Shown here: one piece after another, positions 13,352 through 25,200 of the stretch
How the letters are laid out: each line of letters opens with the position of its first letter
Numbering within the stretch: the first letter of the stretch is position 1
Source of the DNA: Baylisascaris procyonis
Taxonomy: Eukaryota > Nematoda > Chromadorea > Rhabditida > Ascarididae
DNA length: 64,000 nt
NCBI GenBank assembly: GCA_037389465.1
Contig: JAZARR010000070.1
Coordinates: 2,260,501 to 2,324,500 of the forward strand
Direction: 5' to 3'
Program-made: the position numbers and the translations under genes
The notes under the pieces: model-generated
Database searches by the model: none
What the model was told of the DNA's origin: nothing
The model's input: the letters and a program-made list of their open reading frames with translations, nothing else

Positions 13352-13980
13352 CTTTCATATATAGCACATTTATCAATCTTCACTAGCTAAATCGCGCAAA
13401 AAAACTAATCTTTCATAAAAGATTTTTATACGCTATACGATTATGCAGGATATGGATGCATTATGTTGCGTAATTTATTTTATAACTAACTAAAGTTGAG
13501 GTTATTAATGTGCATGTGTAAGTGATAATGTTACAACGTTTCCCAGTTATACGACATCATTTGTGACAGATTGGGGGTAAAATATAGCTGGATAGGCAAA
13601 GCCGAGAAAAGAGGTGGATAAGGATCGAAATAGAAAAACGTAAGGGTGGAAGAGAGGGTTGTGGAAGAATGAAAGCCGAACGTAAAGAGAAATGTGCGAC
13701 AGATGTAGCGGGCAGGAAAGGGTTTCAACAACGACGTGAATTTTTTTTTTTTTTTCAGCTCTGCCTATATGGTTGTCCTTTACCCAAAGTGCCCTCAGTT
13801 GTTTCAAGTGCGACTTAGCTGTCTACTATTGTCGAAGTCACTTTTTTGCTCGTTTTTATGTATATTTGAGTCCATTTCGTGGTTTTTGTTTTGTTGTGTA
13901 ATTGCAGCTTGTTGAAATAGGTTCTGTACAGGAATTGCTTGACGGGTGAAGCGCTTAACAACTTTCATTGATTAATATTT

Positions 13981-13994
13981 CACTTACCAAACAG
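13981..13994 (+). promoter_or_regulatory. Possible trans-splice acceptor for POLR3D
   Basis: The stretch ending ccaaacag lies 24 bases before the POLR3D start codon with no intervening ATG. This fits a spliced-leader addition site, which is common for nematode mRNAs, but it is inferred from position only. Confidence 0.35.
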
Positions 13995-14018
13995 GTCGCC
14001 GTGCATCAATAAGGAATA

Positions 14019-17000
14019 ATGCTTAGTCGGGGGCGAGGAAATGCTACTCGTGGTGGTGCGTTGAAGAAAGCGACTGCATTACCAAATCTCGCAGTAGCGG
14101 GCAAGCGAGAAACTCGAGATCAGCCCGAGACCAGGTTATATAGTTTGTATTTTTTCCTAAGTTCTCTTTTGACCGACCGACTTATGGAAGTCACTCTATT
14201 TTTCAACTGCAGAAGTATGATTGTTATCGGCAATGAGCGTAACACTCTTCAAATCTAAACAGCAGCGTTTTGTTGGTTGATTATAAGGCTCATGCAGATA
14301 CCTTTAGTGGTCGTCGGGCACCGAGAGGTGCAAAGCGAGGGCGTGAACGAGGAACAGGTCGTGGAGCACGTGGACGTGGTGGTGGGAATCGTGATGCCAA
14401 CAAGCCAGTGTTTATCGAGCAACTTGGAATCTTTTCTAGTGGGCTCAATGACGATGGGAGACATGACAGATCAAAAACCGACGACTATAATGGTTGGAGT
14501 TCCCGCTCCATCAAAGCTTGATTTTATTTTGACACTGATGTTAGTATCTTCGTGGAATTTCTATTAGCCTCGTGAACCATGACGCGACCGCAGTCCATTC
14601 TATTCCTTTAATTTTATGATCAGATATAGCAGTAATTCTGTGACGCTGATTCTGAAAACGAGTCAATATATGCTTTAGATTCCCTAAGTTAGGAGACGCG
14701 GAGCTGATTTTGTTTGTGGCAGCTAGTCACAGTTAGTAAGGAAAATCATTTTTGGCCATATAAGGGCAGTGCCAAAGGCTTTTTTAAAAAGGGAACTGAT
14801 TGGGATACTTTTAACCTCTTAGGTGTTCAGTCTGCTAAATTACCAGGGATAAGCATGTTATGTAGTAAAAGGCCACAAACTGCTTCCTGGGAATTTTTAG
14901 AACTATATTACAGTATTCCATCTCAAAACCATAAAAGTATCTAAAGAAAGGCACGCTTACCAATAAAAGTGTCTAGAATAGCGTTGTAGATTCGCAGTAA
15001 CTTTGTTTTCTTGCTATAGTTTGTGAAACATGTATGGGGCTAAGTTCTTTGTGCAGTTAACACAAAAAATTTACCCGTGAATATTCCACATCTATAGCGA
15101 TAAACAAAAAACCATGGAATCAGTCGAGTTCTGATTGAAGTAATATAATATAAATAATATCTTGATTAAATATGAGGATAAATTGCAATGAGAAAAGAGA
15201 GATCGCAATTCGGCGATAATAAGAAATGACTCAGCTATGTTTGTAAACGGTCAAATTTGGAAATCAGCATGAGCATTTTGGTGTTGCTATTCAAAATCTC
15301 TTGTTTCAACTATCCTCTAACTGGCTCTTTCTTGAATTTTTCCGTGCGAACTATCTTTCTGTCATTTTAAGCTGCAAATCCGAGTCTTGAACTCTATATG
15401 GCGCATATGCAAACTTATTTTTAGAATTCAATGTGGTGAATTTTGGACGTGGAAAGAGGACTGCGAGATCAGAGGATGACTCGAGAATGAGCGAACACAT
15501 AAAACCAACAACATTCGAAAATGAATGGCTATCCGATGAGGAAGCCGATAACATGGAATTAGCAGATCTACTTAAAGATACTGTTAGTTTTAATCTTCAC
15601 TTCTTTAAACGTTGGCGTGCAAAGTTACCAATACTAAATATTGAACATTACAAGCTGAATGGTTACCTGCTACATACAATATCCACTACCGCTACACTTT
15701 ATTTTTGGCCTAATTTAGGGGATTATGCGTGGCTAAGTTTCTGAAATGGCATGCGTCATTATGTTCCACGATTGAGTCAGAATAGGCGGAGAAGTTTGTT
15801 TCATTGAAATCAATGGGCAGGCAAGGGGAATGATCTGATATGTTATGCTTTTCTGTGACTTTATATGTCGAAGCAATAAGTATCGTAAGTCGGTAGCAAG
15901 GGGCGAAATATGCACAATAGTATTTCATATTTTAACCAAATTGATGCGTTCTCAGTTTTGGTTCATCCTCATCCCTGCTAATGTGAACTGACTTAAAAAG
16001 TTTTCACACTTTCATGAGTACATGCTCGTTCGAGCGGAATGTTTTTAAGAACCTGTTACGATTTGATGGGCATTTCTGAGCGGAATCCTCTCAAGTAGAG
16101 CTGAAAACTGCCGACGGTTGGGTATTCATTCTATTCTTTATTCATTCCCATTCTACTGTTCTGCAGCATATTGGCGTCTTCGGTAGCACTCTTTTCTTAA
16201 AGCTTTGTTTTATACTAACCGCTGCGCATTGCAAAAAAGTTTCTGGTGTTTACAGCGTGCATGTGCACGCATTAGCCTTCGTCGGAGTAAGAAGATGTTT
16301 CACCTATGAAGGCAGTAAAATAGTGGCCAAATTGCTTTCAGACATATCTCTCTTATTAATTATAAGCCTACCGCAGCACCTATGATTAACTGATGTGGTA
16401 AAAAAAAAAACAAATGCGAGATTTTATACGCGTAGAAATTCGCTTATTACCTTTCCTATGTTATGTTTGAGTAATTTAAGTTTATTGCGGATCTGAGGCG
16501 TGGTACCGTAATGCCGCTTGTGTTACCGTTTTCTGAAGAACCGCAATTCGAAGAGCTCATATCACGAGGCGTCAAAAAAGAAGAAATCGACATTGATTCC
16601 GAGCAAATGGATGCTGAGACCCCTTCCGAAAATGAAGTGCAAAACAAAAAGTGAGTTCATTCCCATAACTCAAAGATGGCTTGGATGAGGGCACAGTTCA
16701 CGTACTTTAAAATTTAAATTGGTACCTAGGTGAGTTGTCGACCTAAAAGGAGATTGGCTATCAACAAATCCCATTGTTTGACCACCGTGGAATTCTAAGC
16801 AGTCATTGTACACAACCATGTGAATGTTCAGCTGCTCAAAACGTCCGTCATTTCCTCATTTCTCCAACTTAATCACTGTTTCTTCGCTCTTTCGCATTGT
16901 TTTTCAGGTGTGGGGATGCAGTCACTATTTATTCTTTTTAAGTACTTGATTACCAGTTCCAAATGCGACTATAATTTTTTTTCAATTTGCAGCAAGCGAA

Positions 17001-20000
17001 AATTTATATCATTGCGTCGATCCGTTCAGAAACATTTGAGAGTATGAATTTTGGTGTCTGCAAAAGTCGGTGAAAACGTTGTCCTAGTTGTTCTAATCAG
17101 AGAAATTACTTTATTATCGTATTTAGCTGTGCTGTGAATGGATGATAGTAATAACAAGATGGTGTCATTTTTGAACAGTTGGATGGAGTTCCTTGTTTTA
17201 TTTCATTCTGAAGGTTGGTAGAATGTTTGGTGGTTTTGTTCGATAGAGGTGCTCGGTAAATGCTGGCAATAGTCTTTGCGACAGTTGCTTTTTTTTTTTT
17301 TGGAAGAGTTGGAAATGGGAAGAGAGGTAGCTGTGAATTAGAGCACTGTTATTCCTATTTGAGGTTATGCGATATGTGATCTGATTTTGTTTTAGAAAGA
17401 AAAGTAGGCGACGTATTGAATCAGAGAGTAATTCAGAGGAAGAGGTGAAAGGAGAAGAGATGAAGTTTGCTCCATCACTTGAACCTGTAGTGGCAAGCAG
17501 CCAAAAGGTTGCAAGCATTTTGCTACGGTTAGAACAAGGTATGTTTATTCTAACGTTTCTATTGGTTCATGTAAGGAATATAATCGATGTACCCTTTTAT
17601 TGCAACGACTCATAAGCCGTTGGGCTTTAGGAACTGAATAGACGTCAGCAATTCCAAACAGAAGGAGGGTGTAGATTTTCGTCGAAAATAAGGCAGTGGG
17701 TAAGGGAAGGTATTCGAGATGTGTTTTTGATGTATGAGGGTAATATGCCGAGTTCTCTTTTAACATAATCAGCTGTGATGATATCTCTTTATCAAAGTTA
17801 AGGTTATTGTTGTGCAAACAGCCAAATAACTATTTTAGTCTGAGCAAGCAATTGTTTGCATGCTTGCGGCCAGTCACATTTGCGGAAATACAATAGAAAA
17901 CTGGCGGATTCACGAAACGCTGCAAAATTACTTTAAATGTATGCATGAGTTTCTGACGCCATGACATCACTGCTGTCAACATAAGCGAGACGAGAATCTA
18001 AGTGGTAGTCCAGCTTTATTTCAATCAATGGCATATCGAAAGGTGCAAGAGAGCCCAAAAATAAATAATTTTTCTCCTTCCAACGAATTTTGTGACCCTA
18101 TGTCATTGAGGAGCGTAAGAAGTGGTTGTATTTTGTGTTCGTGATGAAGATCCATCAGCCAAAATTTTTGAAATTCCACAGCAATTTCCCATCAAAGATT
18201 GATTGGTTCATCGAGCCACTAGACTTCTGGCGCGGAGTGCAAGGTACACTAATGAGTTTAACAAATGTAACTCACGTACTTGCATGTAGTCTTTATTTTC
18301 GGCTCTAAAGAACCAGCCGGGACGCTCCTTGTAAATAGTCAGCTTTTAGTGAGTATGGTACAGGAGGAAAAGGCGAGAAGAAAATAATTGCTAAAAGAGA
18401 AAATATCGTTGAGTATTGCATGCTTATTCTTTTGTAGCTGATAGGTTGCAGAGCCGAGTGATGATCTTTTGCTAGTGCAGCTACCGAGCACATTGCTCGC
18501 CTTGTCTCAGACGACCAATGAAAAAGATGAAGAGACCACGAATGCTGCATCAACTGCCGCTGTAAAGGTATGGCTGCAAGGACGTAGAATATATCTATCC
18601 AATAAAATGAGCATATCATCCATGCTTGCACGATCGTGCCCAAGGGATTGCGGAGACCTTATTATCACTACCGCCTCTCCTGTCACTTCTTCATTAGCCC
18701 TTGCTTACGTCTAACTGAATTTCTTTGAAAAATGAGTGCCAATTTTGGAGCATTGTGTTTTATTTTTAATTCTCATTTATCTTCTCTCAATTTCTGGGTT
18801 TTCCCAAAAATAATCTCCCATTTCGATCGTAAAAAATCGATCCAGTCATCTCAGATTGCAAAGCTTACTTTTGATGCGCTATTAATGTAACAGTTTGTAC
18901 CTATCCAATATCTTTTTCTACAGTGCTTGTTTACACCTCTTTGTAAAACTTTTACCACTTGGTTTTTGGTAACTCGGTTTTATATAGCACTGCATTCCAA
19001 TGCAGTAATGGATTAATTAGCACATTTTCCTATTCCGTGACATTTGCGCCCGGATGTATTCACCATTCTGAAAGGATTGGATAATCTTTTTTCGTTGCTA
19101 AGATATACCACTCTGGTATACTGCTAAACACTCCTCTTTCTCCATGCACTTTTACAAGGTCAGTGAACGTCGTTATTTGCAGTAGGTGATATATCTTAAT
19201 ATCTTTCAACGGATATACGGTTGTCATAGTTGAACAGTTCTGACGCACATGTGAAGCTGATGTGATGTGATGTATAAACAAAAGAAATAGCCGCCATTTG
19301 GAATATTCCTTCTCCACTATCCACTGAGGCATTATATACCAATATCTCCATGCATTATGCCAGATATTCAGTCGTTTTTTGTTGCGCTTCGGATTTCATT
19401 CTTCGTTGTTTAGCTTTCAGTGGCTTTTATATGTCGGCGTATCATAAGGTACTTTGTTTATTTACTTTATTTTATTATCTTTATCATTAAAACTTTTTTG
19501 TAACCCCTTGAATTCCGAATTCCCCACTATTATTCCCTCGCCCTGGGGTCGTATGGGGCAACAAATTTCTCTCCGCTGCATGTCTCACATGTCCAATTCA
19601 CTAAAGGCCATTATCAACGGGATAATGAATGACATTTGGCTTACAGCTGTTACGGTGCGCATGGCATTAGCCATTACAGCAGTACAAGAAGTTTCTAATA
19701 ATAGAATATGCGAAGTTTATAGACAGAAGACAAACCACAACCTCCTGCACATTGTCTGGATAATTTCGACGATGGAATGCGGATTGGAAAGTTGCGAATA
19801 CGGAAGAGTGGCAGAGTGGAGCTTGTGGTGGGTGGTATGGCTCTCGATGTAACTTGTGGAATCGCAGCACGACACAATGAGGCTAGTACTGTCTCATCTA
19901 TTTCTACGGAGTTCATCATTCACCGCATTTGTTTTTCTAGGGATGCAAATATAATTTGTAGTTTAGTCGTCAAAGAAACTGATTTTTGCATCACTGCTAC

Positions 20001-20902
20001 GCTGGTAATATAATTAATAAAAAAGTCATCTTATTTGCAGTTGTTTCAGCAAGTGAAATATCAGTGAATATGTGATTTGACGTTAAATATGTTGGTTCTG
20101 CACATTTTCGATGAGTGGCCTTTTTAAGGAACTATGCCTGCTACACGACCTTAGTGCACCCCATATATTTTCGTCGTCACATGGTTACGTATAACTGGCG
20201 TATATCAGTTGTACGTCAAAAGGGTTTCTCTTTTAACACTATCAGAATTCGGGGCTATGCAGGGTTGGGTAGAATTGATATCCTCCAGGGACTGTGGTAT
20301 TACCGTATAAGGTCGAGGGCCATGGGATGACATCGAGTATCATCGAACCCCGGAAGACTCCAAAGGACGGGTTTTCGTTGGCGGCGGGAACCTTTACACT
20401 ACCTGTTAAGCTGTTGAAATAGGGATAGACTGTCTTTCAGATAGAGCCTGACTAATGAAATGTCTTTCTTTGTTTACATTCATCTTTTATAGCTGTGTAA
20501 CTTGTGTACACACATTTTCAGTCAGTGGTGCTGATTGAAGCAGCATCAGGACAAACTGCGAAAGAAGATCCGAATGCGTTGGGCATTAAGCCAGAACCGA
20601 TGGATGATATGCAAGAGCCACCACCTTCGGACAGTTTGTTTGTGATTGGAAAAGTGGGGAATTCATTGGTATGTTCGCATGACTTTGCGAAGTCGATAGA
20701 GGAGAAGAAAGCAGAGAGGAGGGAAAAGGCTGCGCTGAGCAAGACTTCATCCTCCGAGCAAACACAGCTTGACGACGCAGATCCCGAGACGGCGAAATTG
20801 CTTGCCGATCTACGATCAATGGAAGTGAGAGAGAAGTCATGGAGCAAATGGACCACTAACTATTCGTCTGTTGAGTCAATGGAATTGGACGAATCATCTT
20901 AA
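14019..20902 (+). CDS. POLR3D: DNA-directed RNA polymerase III subunit RPC4
   Basis: RPC4 (yeast Rpc53) pairs with RPC5 in the TFIIF-like subcomplex of Pol III and acts in the nucleus in initiation, termination and reinitiation. Exons: 14019-14134, 14266-14492 (14263 also possible), 15425-15582, 16481-16650, 17396-17538, 18452-18567, 19723-19890, 20522-20902; phases agree and the total is 492 residues. Family landmarks in order are an N-terminal Gly/Arg-rich region with GGALKKATALPNL, an RGG-type stretch (exon 2), RRGTVMPLVLPF (exon 4, like the human NMPVQLPL site), LLLVQLPSTL (exon 6), GKLRIRKSGRVEL at 332-344, nearly identical to the human signature, then LDVTCG, and the final VIGKVGNSLVCSHDF. 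The end of exon 7 is uncertain: GTCTCA at 19891 (phase 0) or GTACTG at 19886 (phase 1). The C-tail is acidic/Ser-rich and longer than in the human protein. The family call is firm. Confidence 0.92.
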
Positions 20903-22287
20903 GTGTGCGACGTGCAGAATCAATGAGCATCGACCGTCGAACTTTGCCCGAACACAAAGAAGAGAATGAGCCTGTGCTACTGAGGTTAGAGGGCGTGCAC
21001 ATAGTTTATTGCTGTTTTCAGAAGGAGAGGGAAAGAAAATCGCCTCAGATGTTGACACCCTCATTATTGTGATGTGAGGGGTGAAGATGTTTTTGGGTAC
21101 TCGTTAATAGGGGGGCATGCAGTTATAGTGGAAGGAAGGAAAAGATTTATTACAGTCTCGGAATGTTTCTCGAATCAGTCTCCTCCTTCGTTGTGCCTAA
21201 AGCACTATTTCGTTATTTGAAAGACGGTATCGCTTTTTTCCTTGTCCCGGTAAGTAGGACTCATGATGCAGTGAGTGGGTCTTTTTGCTACGTCCCTAAA
21301 TGGATAGCATTGTGATAAGTGCATGCCCGGGCATATATTTACCGGGGTATTTGCGCCATGAGAAAGTTTTGTTGGAGGTATTCAATTATGGGACCTTCCT
21401 ATATCATGCTTCAAATGTCCACTGCAAAAGTGCCACAGCGACGAGCAGATAGATACTTCGTATTATGTACGTTGTTGGCGCACAGTTGTGATCGTTCGTT
21501 ACATATACGTAGTTCGTTGTTATCGTTGTTACATTATGTAAATTGCGGGTATATGCTCACCCCCTTGTTTGTTATAGTTTTGAAGGGGCTATTATTCCGT
21601 TGTTATGGTCATGAGTATATTAGTCATAAAAGTGGCTTCAAGACGACTGTAAACATGTTTCCATTTTCGCTAAGAAAAAAACTATAAAACATTTGTTTTG
21701 CATGTTTGAATACGACGTTAATATTAGCAAGAAAGGAAAACTCGAATCGAAATTCCTGAGTTGGCAATTGCTTTCAATTTCATGGCGTTTATTCGAAGAG
21801 CTTTGCTTGGTTTGGGTGAAAAAGAGGTGCTTCAAATGGATTTTATTGGCATAAGCCCTGAACAATGTCATTCTTTGTCAGACAGTGATACTTGAAGTAA
21901 AGAGGAGTATTCGTTTATCAACAGCCTTTATAAACATAAGCAAAATGTCAATGTTCAACGAAACAACCACAGCGTAGAAAACAAACATATCTGTTGCCAG
22001 TGAAAAGTCAAGTATCTCATAATATGTAGGCTCGCGTTGCAATCAAAACTTCTCTTCTATGCGCATTTTACAGCGTAAGTACAGTTTGAAGTTAGAATTC
22101 TGCTTTCGAGCGGTCAAAATGAAAGTTTTCCATTTGAATTTAAGTTATTTGTTTGAATTTACTTCATAGATCTACTAAATTAGATCAACAGTCCTACGAG
22201 CATTGTTTCAGAGCGCACGAATGAAACGCATTCCTAAATGTTTGCTAATCGAGTGAAGCAACAATGGTCCGATTCGCTTAGAGCTTG
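20903..22287. other. Convergent intergenic region
   Basis: It separates the 3' ends of POLR3D (plus) and the DOMON gene (minus). A 122-codon plus-strand frame at 21319-21687 has no recognisable motif and I do not call it a gene. 3' UTRs of both neighbours are expected here; no clear AATAAA sits close to either stop. Confidence 0.5.
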
Positions 22288-25200
22288 TTACGTTGGATTA
22301 TTGTCGATAAATTCTGCACATTTGTCGACATAGATATTGCAACAAAGCGTTGGCACATGAGCCACTTTGCTGAGGAGTGAACAAGCCTGGAAAAGACATT
22401 GGGTACATGCGGGCAATATCGACTCATATCTTCGGGGAACGTGCATTAGAACCATGGGTCCCTCATAATAGCACTCTATAATGCCCATTCAGGTATTAGC
22501 AAAGGCTCTTAATGACTAATTCACATGACGCTTGCAAGTATTTAATAGTATAGAGTACTGGAATGTCTCGTCTTGCGTGTATCCCGCAAAATGAAAGGAA
22601 AAAACTTTGCCTTATGCTCTTTGAAATTGAAGAGGTTTGCAGATATATTAAGTTCTTCCAGTTTATGTTAGTAAATTATACACTGCACTTATTTAGTCAA
22701 TGTGCATGAAGCTGGCAATAAAGCATAGTATCGCAATTCAGTGTCATATCTGTTAGCGTGTGATGGATACTCTCGATACTGGTGAAGATCATTGAAAGTT
22801 TGATTGCCGAAGCATCTAGCAGAACGGAACATCGCGAAGCCTTTTCTTAAATGATAGCAGTTGTTTTAGGTTTATTTAACGCCTAAGCAGAGAAATATTT
22901 CAACCTATTGTTCAATATTTGGCATCACCTGTGGTACTTGTTTCACTATCGGAACCCTTTGGTGGCCATTGTATTTTTGTTGAGAGAATTGCGTTTCTGT
23001 TTTGAAAATGAATTACAAGAGTGAGCAATAAAATATGCATCATCACCTTCCAGTTCTGTGACTCCACTGTTTCGTTGTGCCTCTTGGCCCATTTGGCGAC
23101 TTTCGCATAGTAATCCTCGAAGTAATTTGTACATATTTTGAGGTCTTCATGATTTGGCGGACATTCTGAACCAGAAAAGCATTATTTAGTTATATGGGAT
23201 TTTTTTTTCGGGATCTACCTTAGAATCACCACCTCTTCAAGTTTTACTTATTGTGATATTTTTACTTCTTTGAAAGCTTCTTTGTTGTGTCTTTAATGTT
23301 CCATTTCATAGCCAGTCCGGCGACTCTACTGGGAACGTAGAGAATTATTTGCTAGATCAATCACGACACAAGGTACTTGAGCCATGGCTTTCAAATATCA
23401 GAAAATTGAGCTCAACCGTGCACCGACTTCGTTTAAATTAGAAAAGATTGAACGATCACATCATTCACTTTTCCGATATCGAGAAAGTTAACTTCTTCTA
23501 GGCGGCACAACTTATCGGACCGAAGAACAAAAATGACCCACTGATGAAATTAATGATGTTTTTTAAAGAGGCTGGGGAACGGGATTCTGCCAGAACTACA
23601 GTGGTTGTTCTCAAGAAAAGAAAATCACTAGCTTTCGCTAACCTTTTCTCTCGGCCGCTGTTGAGTGATTCTTGCTTTTGTCTTGATCCTCATCGTCCGC
23701 TTCAGATATAGATCGATCAGTCTCTGCTGATGAGGAGGTAACGAACTCATCAGAGGCAGTGAAAGGCTTCTCAGTTGTTGAGTCTCCATTATTTATGCTA
23801 TCCGGTTTATTTGGTACACTTTCGCCTTCAGCGTTACCGTTTGACAAATCACCAGACTCATCTGACAGTTCGGTTCTTCTCGGTCCCGATTTGGATTTTC
23901 CGCCCACTTCATGGTGATTGCTTTCAAGATCCAACACACATTCCGATCTAATATCGCAAACGTCATGAGCAATTGGTAGATGATTATGCTTCCCGATTTT
24001 TACTTCATTTTCATAGGTTCCACCATTGATCGCGAATTGTAGTGTTACACAGCCATCCAGCGAGGCATCCTGAAGTAGTTGCTATAGACTTGGAATGGAT
24101 GAAACTTATGCATATAAATTAGTATATGTTATAATTTAAAACCCTGCATTTTTCCCAACTGCTAAAGGCGGAGTGCCAGTGAAATTGTCAAGAAAACAAC
24201 AATAATTTTGCAATTTTTGCTTTTCCAGGCTTCAGCACCCATCTCTGAAGGAAAAGGCTGTGCCATATGTGAGCCATGTTTTGTATTAAAAGTGGGCGCA
24301 AAAGATAAAGAACCCATACGAAAGAAGAAGATGAAAAGGCAAGCAGACAAAAAACGAGTTCTCAAGATTAATTTTTGTGCGTTTGCACAATAAAAAAAAA
24401 AAAATAGATGGATGGGCCCATTAGTTCATGAAACACATTCTTTTCCTGAAAAGCCTTAGGAGAGAGGTGAAATCTGCTTCCAGTTATTCTTCCTTAGGTA
24501 CGACAGTTCAAAAGATTTCTGCGAATGCTATCTGTGGTGCAGAAGAGAACAAATAGAATTGGCACTTTGCTTTAGTTGAAGAAAAGTGTAGCGCTGAACA
24601 TAGATATGGAGATGTTAGTGAGACGATCTATTTCAGGTCTTGCGGTAGCGACCCACACAATTAACAACATTGCTTTGAGAAAAATGGCATAATTACATGG
24701 TAGAGTTGTCATATGGAAGCTCGAATAGTAAGGATGCCTACATCGATAATGAGCACTTTTCTTATCTTTGTGTCAAAGCGTGATCGACATCGGTGTATTT
24801 CTGCAAAGAAATTTTGCTCTGCTGTAGGCTCAAAAGACGTTTCAAAGCATTTCTGAGTAGCAAGCTCACCTTGTCGTCATCTGTCGTTATTTTTCGAGAG
24901 AACTGAATATGCGTTCGCTGATCAGTCGAGGTATTCTCTGCGTGAATTTTGAAGTTTTGTATTTCATCCTTCTTTGGTGATCCATATCTATCGGCGTGAT
25001 AGTCGTTTAATGCTCGAAAGATACCATTTTGTAGGAAAACTATTGCCATATCCATATCCTTCAATCATTTTTCATCAACGACGAATCGATCGCATTGAAA
25101 TTTCATCCACCGACCTGTACATCGAATATGCCACTACCGAATATCATCTGATCATTTCGAAGAAGCATAGACACATGTGCAAAGAGAGGGCAAATATTTG

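Larger units (their letters stand above)
8811..14018. other. Gene-poor region upstream of POLR3D
   Basis: No gene supported. Open frames at 10421-10899 and 12597-12893 have no domain and no clear splice sites. Besides the tandem repeat, TA arrays and palindromic repeat listed separately, it holds A/T homopolymer runs (11307-11321, 13740-13755). A likely trans-splice acceptor for the next gene is at 13993-13994. Confidence 0.5.

Noticed and set aside
15434..15928. Minus-strand frames opposite POLR3D exon 3.
   Set aside because: Shadows of the real plus-strand exon, whose protein matches RPC4 in order and phase.
21319..21687. 122-codon plus-strand frame after POLR3D.
   Set aside because: No similarity recognised; odd composition and no splice context. 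It could be 3' UTR or chance.
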